Shown here in pieces: positions 14,796-20,238 of a DNA stretch of 20,238 bases. The number at the start of each line of letters is the position of its first letter. Within the stretch, counting starts at the first letter, position 1. A program made the position numbers and the translations under genes. The notes beneath the pieces are model-generated. The model saw nothing but the letters and a program-made list of their open reading frames with translations, was not told the origin of the DNA and ran no database searches. This DNA comes from Puniceicoccaceae bacterium. Lineage in GTDB: Bacteria; Verrucomicrobiota; Verrucomicrobiia; Opitutales; Coraliomargaritaceae. The stretch lies in contig PWZW01000029.1 in NCBI GenBank assembly GCA_003567255.1, forward strand, positions 1-20,238, given 5' to 3'.

Positions 14796-16607
14796 ATGAC
14801 AAATTCAATTGTATCGAATACTCCCGACATTCCGCACCGGGCCCTTCTGAAATGGGTCGAGAAAATGACCAAAATGTGTAATCCTGACCGGGTTCATTGG
14901 TGCGATGGTAGCGAGACTGAGGCTGAGGGCTTGTTTAAAGAAATGGTGGAGTCTGGAGCGTGCATAAAGCTCAACGAGTCCAAGCGGCCAAACAGTTATT
15001 TGTTTCGCTCGGACCCCCGGGATGTGGCTCGGGTGGAGTCGCGCACGTACATTTGCTCCCTGAATCGAGACGACGCCGGCCCCACCAACAATTGGGAAGA
15101 ACCGCGGACCATGCGCCGTAAACTAAAAGCGCTTTTTAACGGGTGCATGAAAGGGCGTACGATGTACGTCATACCCTTCAGCATGGGGCCCGTTGGAGGC
15201 CCCATCTCAAAGGTGGGCATACAGGTTACCGACTCACCCTACGCGGTGGTCAATATGCGGATCATGGCGCGTGTTGGTAGAGCGGTGCTGGATACCCTGG
15301 GGACCAACGAATTTTTCGTGCCTTGTTTGCATTCGGTCGGCTGCCCGCTGGAACCGGGGCAAAAAGATGTACCTTGGCCGTGTAACCCGGAAAATACCCA
15401 TATCGTACATTTTCCTGAGGAACGTACTATTGTGTCCTTCGGCTCTGGATACGGAGGGAATGCCTTGCTGGGGAAAAAATGCTTTGCGTTAAGGATCGCC
15501 TCGACCATTGCGAGGGACGAAGGGTGGCTTGCAGAGCACATGCTGATTCTCGGGGTGAAGGAGCAAGGAAAGCCCAAGCACTACGTCGCAGCAGCCTTCC
15601 CCAGTGCTTGTGGCAAGACAAACTTTGCCATGCTCATCCCTCCCAAGGCAGTGAACGATATTGAGATCTCTTGCGTTGGCGATGATATCGCCTGGATTAA
15701 GCCAGGCGACGACGGAAAATTACGGGCGATCAATCCGGAAGCTGGATTTTTCGGCGTCGCTCCCGGAACGTCTATGAAAACGAATCCGAACGCGCTGCTA
15801 TCATGCCGGAAGAACACGATTTTTACGAACGTTGCGCTGACTGATGACGGCGATGTCTGGTGGGAAGGTATGAGCAAAACACCGCCAAACCATCTTATTG
15901 ATTGGCAGGGGAGAGATTGGACTCCGGATTCAGGAACGCCCGCAGCTCATCCCAATAGCCGATTTACGGCGCCGGCCAAGAATTGTCCGGTAATTGACGA
16001 GAACTTTGAGAGCCCCGAGGGCGTTGAGGTGAAGGCGGTGATCTTTGGCGGGCGTCGGGCGACCGATATTCCGCTGGTTTATCAGGCATTTAATTGGGGG
16101 CACGGCGTTTATCTTGGGGCGACGATGTCTTCGCAACGAACGGCAGCTGCCGAGGGGAAGCAGGGCGAGTTGCGGCGCGATCCCATGGCGATGCTTCCCT
16201 TTTGCGGCTACAACATGGGCGATTATTTTCGCCACTGGATCAAACTCCAGCGGGGGCTTGCAGAGTCCCCGCGAGTTTTCCATGTGAACTGGTTTCGCGA
16301 AGATGCGGAAGGCAAAATGCTGTGGCCAGGTTTTGGTGATAACGTGAGGCCGTTGCGCTGGATTATCCAAAGGGCGACCGGTCAGGCCTCGGCCCGGGAA
16401 ACCCCCATTGGGTGGGTTCCGCGCTACGAGGATATTGATTGGCGTGGTTTGGATTACGGTGAAGCGCGCTTTGAAGCCTTGATGCACCTCGACCGCGACC
16501 GCCTTCGAAAGTTAACTCTTGAATATGAGGATCTATTCATGGACCTCATGGAACGCTTGCCCAAGGAGATTATTTTTGAGCGGGAGTTGTTAATTTCGCG
16601 TCTCTGA
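14796..16607 (+). CDS. pckG: Phosphoenolpyruvate carboxykinase (GTP)
   Basis: Converts oxaloacetate and GTP to PEP, CO2 and GDP, the entry to gluconeogenesis, and runs in reverse as an anaplerotic step in some anaerobes. The 603-aa length is normal for the GTP-dependent family. The P-loop FPSACGKTN (268-276) contains the hyper-reactive active-site Cys272 that is specific to GTP-PEPCK. Other family blocks are PFSMGPVGGPISKVG (127-141), SGYGGNALLGKKCFALRIAS, VGDDIAWIKPGDDGKLRAIN, GGRRATDIPLVYQAFNW and FHVNWFREDAEGKMLWPGFG. The ATG at 14796 is chosen by family length; the open frame continues back to a GTG-like start at 14703 but those 31 residues are unlike the family. No Shine-Dalgarno is visible. 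The upstream 121 bp are shared with the divergent kinase. Confidence 0.96.
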   Translation: MTNSIVSNTPDIPHRALLKWVEKMTKMCNPDRVHWCDGSETEAEGLFKEMVESGACIKLNESKRPNSYLFRSDPRDVARVESRTYICSLNRDDAGPTNNWEEPRTMRRKLKALFNGCMKGRTMYVIPFSMGPVGGPISKVGIQVTDSPYAVVNMRIMARVGRAVLDTLGTNEFFVPCLHSVGCPLEPGQKDVPWPCNPENTHIVHFPEERTIVSFGSGYGGNALLGKKCFALRIASTIARDEGWLAEHMLILGVKEQGKPKHYVAAAFPSACGKTNFAMLIPPKAVNDIEISCVGDDIAWIKPGDDGKLRAINPEAGFFGVAPGTSMKTNPNALLSCRKNTIFTNVALTDDGDVWWEGMSKTPPNHLIDWQGRDWTPDSGTPAAHPNSRFTAPAKNCPVIDENFESPEGVEVKAVIFGGRRATDIPLVYQAFNWGHGVYLGATMSSQRTAAAEGKQGELRRDPMAMLPFCGYNMGDYFRHWIKLQRGLAESPRVFHVNWFREDAEGKMLWPGFGDNVRPLRWIIQRATGQASARETPIGWVPRYEDIDWRGLDYGEARFEALMHLDRDRLRKLTLEYEDLFMDLMERLPKEIIFERELLISRL

Positions 16608-16631
16608 TCGTTTCTTCCGGGTGGGGGGCGG

Positions 16632-17189
16632 CTAGGCTCTGGTTAACCGTTGGATTAATTCCGCGCGGTCAGGGTAGTGCGCTTGCAGGTTGGTTCGGAC
16701 ACCCCCTTCGTAGTCGCGCGCATCGAAGCCCGGAGTCACCGTGCATCCAAATAGGGAATAGGCCTCTGTCGCATCGTTCACCGGACGTCCCCCCATCCAA
16801 GTCCCGGCGGGGAAGCATATTTGTGGCTTTTGGCCGTTTAAAAAATCGGGGCCAAGGATACTCAGATCGCTCGACCCGTCTGGGGAAAGCCGGAGAACCT
16901 CCACGGGTTCGCCAAAATAAAAATGCCAGATCTCATGGCTTTTGAGGCGATGGAGCGCGGAAAAATGTTTAGTACTGATTAGCGCAAGGATTGCGGAGCC
17001 CAGAGGTCGGGTAGTGTGGGCCCCAAAACTGGATTTGAGTGTCTGCGGGAGAGGGGTCTGCTGAGTGCTCTCGTAGGTCTTGGAAAACCATCCACCCTCA
17101 TGGGGGATGGGCTGCATCTTGAAATGTTTGCGGACTTGATCAAAAGATGGGGACGCCTTGGCTTTGCTGGGTGAACGGTCGGGCAACAT
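16632..17189 (-). CDS. Cupin of the DUF985 (cupin_5) family
   Basis: A 185-aa single-domain cupin similar to the yeast YML079W-type DUF985 proteins, which are structurally known but have no settled enzymatic role. The family pattern is clear: KMQPIPHEGGWFSKTYES (24-41), SAILALISTKHFSALHRLKS (65-84), HEIWHFYFGEPVEVLRLSPDG (85-105), and a C-terminal YSLFGCTVTPGFDARDYEGG (144-163). The putative pocket residues H80, E86 and H89 are present. The ATG at 17189 gives the normal family length; the frame is open back to 17480, but that part overlaps the amidase antisense and looks like non-coding translation. It is convergent with PEPCK (24 bp) and divergent from the amidase gene (105 bp). Confidence 0.88.
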   Translation of the reverse strand: MLPDRSPSKAKASPSFDQVRKHFKMQPIPHEGGWFSKTYESTQQTPLPQTLKSSFGAHTTRPLGSAILALISTKHFSALHRLKSHEIWHFYFGEPVEVLRLSPDGSSDLSILGPDFLNGQKPQICFPAGTWMGGRPVNDATEAYSLFGCTVTPGFDARDYEGGVRTNLQAHYPDRAELIQRLTRA

Positions 17190-17294
17190 GCAAAAAGTTG
17201 TGTAAAAAGGGAGGGTGGGAAGGTCATCGGGAGGCCATGAGATAGCATCAAAAAACCGAACACCACTCAATGTGGTTTTATCTCTGCTAAAGCT

Positions 17295-18584
17295 ATGGAG
17301 CAGAGGACGGTTATCCACCACCCTGAAATGAAGTACGCAGCAAAAATTATGCAGTCCAGACCCTTGGGAAGTGCGGTGACCGTGCCTGCCTTTAAGCAGC
17401 GGCGCAGGGCCATGCCCGCGGCTTTGGAACGTGCGGTATTTACCTCGGAAGTTAGCCCCTACACGGCGGAAGACGGGCACATAAACACCGGGCTAGCTAC
17501 GTCTCAAGGCAAAGATTTTGCGCCGTGTTGCTTTAAGGACACCTTTGCCATAGCTGGGACAATAACGGGAGCGGGCTCTACGCTGCTACCGCGGATTCAG
17601 TCGGTTTCCAAAGTTAACAGCCCCTTGGTCGATGTCGCCATAAGGTGTGGTCTGTGGCCCGTCGCCAAAACGCAAATGAATGAATTCGCCTATGGTTTGG
17701 ACGGTCGCAACCCACATTTTGGAGACTGTCCACATCCATTTTTGTCGAATCGCCTTTCCGGCGGTTCCAGTAGTGGGAGTGCTTGGGCTGTGGCTCAAGG
17801 GATGGTGTCGGTAGGTTTTGGAACAGATACCGGCGGATCAATCCGTGTACCTTCTGCGTTTTGTGGTCTCTGGGGCTTGCGACTGGTCCCCGGCCACTGG
17901 ACGAAAAGCGGTTGTTTTCCCTTGGCACCGAGCTTCGATACGGTGGGGTGGATGACTGCGGATTTTAATACCATGGCTGAGGTATCCACCGCTTTGCTTG
18001 GACTTGAGGCAGCTGATCGGCCCGTGGAGCCACCGCTACGGATAGCAAACCTTTCCCCCCCGAGTGGCTCGGTTGCTGAGGCTTTTGGCGAGCCTTTTTC
18101 CGCACCCAATGTGTCCACTGAAGTGGTCCGCGCTGACCTCGCTACGGCATTTACGGTTTTGCAGAGCTGCGAAGCACTCGAGGTTCATCGTGCATGGCTG
18201 GCACCTTACCGTGCGGAGTATGACCCGGTAGTGTGGGCGCGGATTTCCAGGGCAGGACAGTGGACTGCCTCCGACATAGCAGCTGCGCGGAAGCTCCGTC
18301 TCGCCGCAAAAGAGGCATTTGCAAAGCTCTTTAACCAGTGGGATGTCCTTCTTTTACCGGTATGGGAAAAAGGGCCCCCGATGATCAGTGGTATGGATGA
18401 GCACTTTCGCCAGCGGCTCCTTATAAACATGGCACCCGCCAGTATTTGCGGGCTCGCGGTGTTGACTATTCCTTGGGGGACTGATCGTGAAAACCCTTTG
18501 GGCCTACAGTGCGTACTCCCCCCCGGCCGTTGGCCATTGGTTCTGCGGAGATTATTTAAGGTCATGGAAGCGAGGGCTTCATGA
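17295..18584 (+). CDS. Amidase signature family hydrolase
   Basis: A 429-aa amidase signature enzyme, hydrolysing an amide (or carboxamide) through a Ser-cisSer-Lys triad. The triad is visible as K81 in CFKDTFAIAG, cis-Ser S158 in SGGSSSGSA and nucleophile S182 in GTDTGGSIRVPSAFCGLWGLR, with the usual 24-residue spacing. PLAPSFDTVGW follows, a stretch typical of the subgroup that includes plant AMI1-like and allophanate-hydrolase-like enzymes. Substrate cannot be read from sequence. It is not GatA: gatB and gatC are absent and the SGGSSSGS/LAPSFDTVGW style differs. The start is uncertain between ATG at 17295 and ATG at 17328; neither has a good Shine-Dalgarno. It heads a same-strand group with an amidohydrolase (101 bp gap) and a creatininase-like gene. 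Confidence 0.9.
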   Translation: MEQRTVIHHPEMKYAAKIMQSRPLGSAVTVPAFKQRRRAMPAALERAVFTSEVSPYTAEDGHINTGLATSQGKDFAPCCFKDTFAIAGTITGAGSTLLPRIQSVSKVNSPLVDVAIRCGLWPVAKTQMNEFAYGLDGRNPHFGDCPHPFLSNRLSGGSSSGSAWAVAQGMVSVGFGTDTGGSIRVPSAFCGLWGLRLVPGHWTKSGCFPLAPSFDTVGWMTADFNTMAEVSTALLGLEAADRPVEPPLRIANLSPPSGSVAEAFGEPFSAPNVSTEVVRADLATAFTVLQSCEALEVHRAWLAPYRAEYDPVVWARISRAGQWTASDIAAARKLRLAAKEAFAKLFNQWDVLLLPVWEKGPPMISGMDEHFRQRLLINMAPASICGLAVLTIPWGTDRENPLGLQCVLPPGRWPLVLRRLFKVMEARAS

Positions 18585-18685
18585 TGCACCCCCGTGGCCG
18601 AGCTTTGGATAAGTTTTTTTATCGACCCTTGATTTTACTGGACCACATTATTCAACGAAGTTCGCCCTGAACCGCATTCATTCAT

Positions 18686-19894
18686 ATGATTTACCAAAAT
18701 TGCATCGCTCTGCTTGGGGACGACTTGGAACCGCATTTTTGCAAGCGTATTGAAATTGAAGACGGTGTCATTGTCGGTATCGACGCAGGTGAGCGGGTCA
18801 GTCGGCTTACGGAGGGTATGTGTGTACTGATACCCGGACTTGTGAATGCCCACACTCACATGGGAGATGCTGCATTTCCAGACGGAGCGACTGGGCTGAG
18901 CTTGGAGGCAGCGTTCTTTCGTCCCAATGGTTTCAAGTATCGCGAACTCGCAAAGCTGCCTGAGGCAGAGCACTTGGCGGCCGTTGCGGATGCGCTCGCA
19001 TACATGGCCGGGAGTGGAACCGTCGCTCACATTGATTTTCGGGAGCAGGGAGCCTTGGGTGCGCGTTTGTTGCGGACTGCTTCTGCACAAACCGGGGTAA
19101 GCTCAATTATCCTGAGCCAGTTTACCGATTCACCTTTCGATATGACGGAGCTGGAGGCGAACGCTGCCGGCCTTCCAGAGCAACATCGCAAGGAGCTCCT
19201 GAGTCTGGTTGAGGAATCGGATGGCTTTTGTGAAAGTACAATCAACGATCTGACCGATCCCGCTTGGCATGAAATCCATCAGCTTACTCGAGCCACCGGA
19301 AAAGCGCGAGCCATTCACTGCTTGGAAAACGAAGGATACCGCGAGCTTTCGTTGAAGCGGACGAAGATGGGTGATCTTGCGAGGGCGATCAAAAACTTCT
19401 CCCCTGATCTGGTCGTCCATATGACGGTAGCCAACAAGGAGGAGATTGCGATCTTGGCCGACTCGGGGATATCCGCGGTGATTAACCCCCGGGCCAATGC
19501 CAACCTTGGTCTACCGCTACCGCCAGTAGCCGCGTTGTTGGATGCTGGGGTGAATGTATTACTCGGGACAGACAACGGTATGCTCAACAGCCCAAACCTC
19601 TTCGCCGAGTTGGACTTCACCTACAAACTTGCAAAAAGTCAGTACGGAGATGCGGTGCGCCCCGATCCAGTAACCATCTTAAAAATGGCCACTAGCAACC
19701 TCGGCAAGACACGCTGGGGAAGTCAATTTCCGGGTCGTTTGGAAGTTGGGGGCCCCGCTACTTTCGTAGAGTTGGACTTTAAACAAAAGCACCTCTGTCG
19801 CAGTGCACACCTCGTCGCGAGTATCCTGACCCGCGTCACTCCCGCCGATGTTCTCCGTACGGTGCGCGACGGCCGAACGATCTATCAACGTTGA
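18686..19894 (+). CDS. Metal-dependent amidohydrolase (ATZ/TRZ-SsnA-like)
   Basis: A 402-aa amidohydrolase-superfamily protein. The composite architecture is clear: an N-terminal beta-sandwich strand pattern (RIEIEDGVIVGID) leads into the metal motif VNAHTHMGD (H56, H58). H211 with E214 in AIHCLENEG resembles the HxxE of ATZ/TRZ deaminases, H245 lies in VVHMTVAN, and D296 in LLGTDNGMLNSP. All five metal/catalytic positions are kept, so it should be active, either deaminating a heterocycle or hydrolysing a cyclic or linear C-N bond. The substrate is not evident; guanine deaminase, chlorohydrolase and imidazolonepropionase-like annotations are all possible. The ATG at 18686 starts in the expected place. 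The stop is one base before the next gene's ATG, implying tight cotranscription. Confidence 0.88.
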   Translation: MIYQNCIALLGDDLEPHFCKRIEIEDGVIVGIDAGERVSRLTEGMCVLIPGLVNAHTHMGDAAFPDGATGLSLEAAFFRPNGFKYRELAKLPEAEHLAAVADALAYMAGSGTVAHIDFREQGALGARLLRTASAQTGVSSIILSQFTDSPFDMTELEANAAGLPEQHRKELLSLVEESDGFCESTINDLTDPAWHEIHQLTRATGKARAIHCLENEGYRELSLKRTKMGDLARAIKNFSPDLVVHMTVANKEEIAILADSGISAVINPRANANLGLPLPPVAALLDAGVNVLLGTDNGMLNSPNLFAELDFTYKLAKSQYGDAVRPDPVTILKMATSNLGKTRWGSQFPGRLEVGGPATFVELDFKQKHLCRSAHLVASILTRVTPADVLRTVRDGRTIYQR

Positions 19895-19895
19895 A

Positions 19896-20238
19896 ATGGC
19901 TCATTCTCCGAAATTGTTCAACCTTCCTGACCGGTATGCCTGGCATGCCTTTCCCTGGAGGCATTATGCAAAGATGAAGGAGGTTGCTTCCAGATGGATT
20001 ATTCAGCCCGTGTTTTCGCTGTCAGAGTGGGGTCTCGGCCGACCACTTGACGCTGAAGAGGTTATCGGTTCCGAAGTTTTGTGTCAGGCGCTTCAAGGCA
20101 GCGAGGTTAGTGGCGTAAGTCGCTATGTGCTCCCTCCCCTGCGCCTTACGCCGAAACAATCTGTCGGTACTTGTTTTGGTTTGGATATTGAGCAGGCCCA
20201 TACCCTTTTACGTGAGCAAGTGATGAGTGCATGCCAGG
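19896..20238 (+). CDS. Partial CDS, possibly a degenerate creatininase-family protein (cut by window end)
   Basis: An open frame of 114 codons starts at the ATG one base after the amidohydrolase stop and runs off the window without a stop. The stretch QPVFSLSEWGLGRPLDAEEVIG (37-58), then YVLPPLRLTPKQSVGT, resembles in order the creatininase pattern (PvGS-x-EQHGxHLPxxxD, then a PPL strand and a GT motif). In this weak alignment the EQHG metal-binding residues read SEWG, so a divergent or non-catalytic homologue is suggested. The tight linkage to the amidohydrolase supports a real gene in the same operon. The family call is inference from a short and imperfect match; the rest of the gene, where the HGGN motif would lie, is outside the window. 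Confidence 0.5.
   Translation, partial: MAHSPKLFNLPDRYAWHAFPWRHYAKMKEVASRWIIQPVFSLSEWGLGRPLDAEEVIGSEVLCQALQGSEVSGVSRYVLPPLRLTPKQSVGTCFGLDIEQAHTLLREQVMSACQ

Noticed and set aside
15930..16487. 185-codon minus-strand frame inside pckG
   Set aside because: Antisense to conserved PEPCK blocks; low-quality composition.
17190..17480. N-terminal extension of the DUF985 cupin (97 more codons)
   Set aside because: Overlaps the divergent amidase gene and does not resemble the family; the ATG at 17189 gives normal length.
18612..18623. Run of T flanked by GATAA/TTATC after the amidase, considered as a terminator
   Set aside because: The stem is A/T-only and includes the T-run itself, so no GC-rich hairpin precedes the tract.

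Overview
The window is a gene-dense bacterial chromosome segment of moderately high GC with no mobile element, CRISPR array, tRNA or rRNA. Gene content (SMC, GTP-dependent PEP carboxykinase, cofactor-independent phosphoglycerate mutase, a compact folate/PABA operon, small-type SRP RNA) and the style of the proteins suggest a Gram-negative heterotroph, most likely Verrucomicrobiota (Opitutae-like). That placement rests on impression of protein similarity and was not tested. Most starts lack a clear Shine-Dalgarno motif, and several are preceded by A/T-rich sequence.

Layout. (1) 91-8330, all on +: smc; a 77-residue membrane-anchored zinc-ribbon protein; guaA; a stand-alone class I glutamine amidotransferase; a one-domain lycopene-cyclase-type membrane protein; and the ribosome-associated GTPase hflX. 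(2) 8361-8810: the SRP RNA gene (ffs) on -, divergent from a small RRM RNA-binding protein on +. (3) 8859-11895, on -: an operon read pabA-pabC-folP-folB-folK, with every junction overlapping. It supplies p-aminobenzoate (with a PabB encoded elsewhere) and joins it to the pterin. (4) 12038-13618: gpmI on +. (5) 13676-16607: an orphan membrane histidine kinase on -, divergent from GTP-PEPCK on +. (6) 16632-20238: a DUF985 cupin on -, divergent from a + strand group of an amidase, a metal-dependent amidohydrolase and a gene cut by the window end that looks like a degenerate creatininase-family protein.

The first 16.6 kb is largely housekeeping: chromosome organisation, GMP synthesis, ribosome rescue, protein targeting, folate synthesis and lower glycolysis/gluconeogenesis (gpmI and PEPCK sit on the same route, separated by the kinase). 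The most accessory-looking part is the right end. There, two hydrolases acting on C-N bonds and a creatininase-like protein form a probable catabolic or salvage unit of unknown substrate. No clear undescribed system is evident. The best candidates for a second look are that right-end unit, the orphan lycopene-cyclase domain, and the PabA with an Asp at the usual catalytic Glu position.
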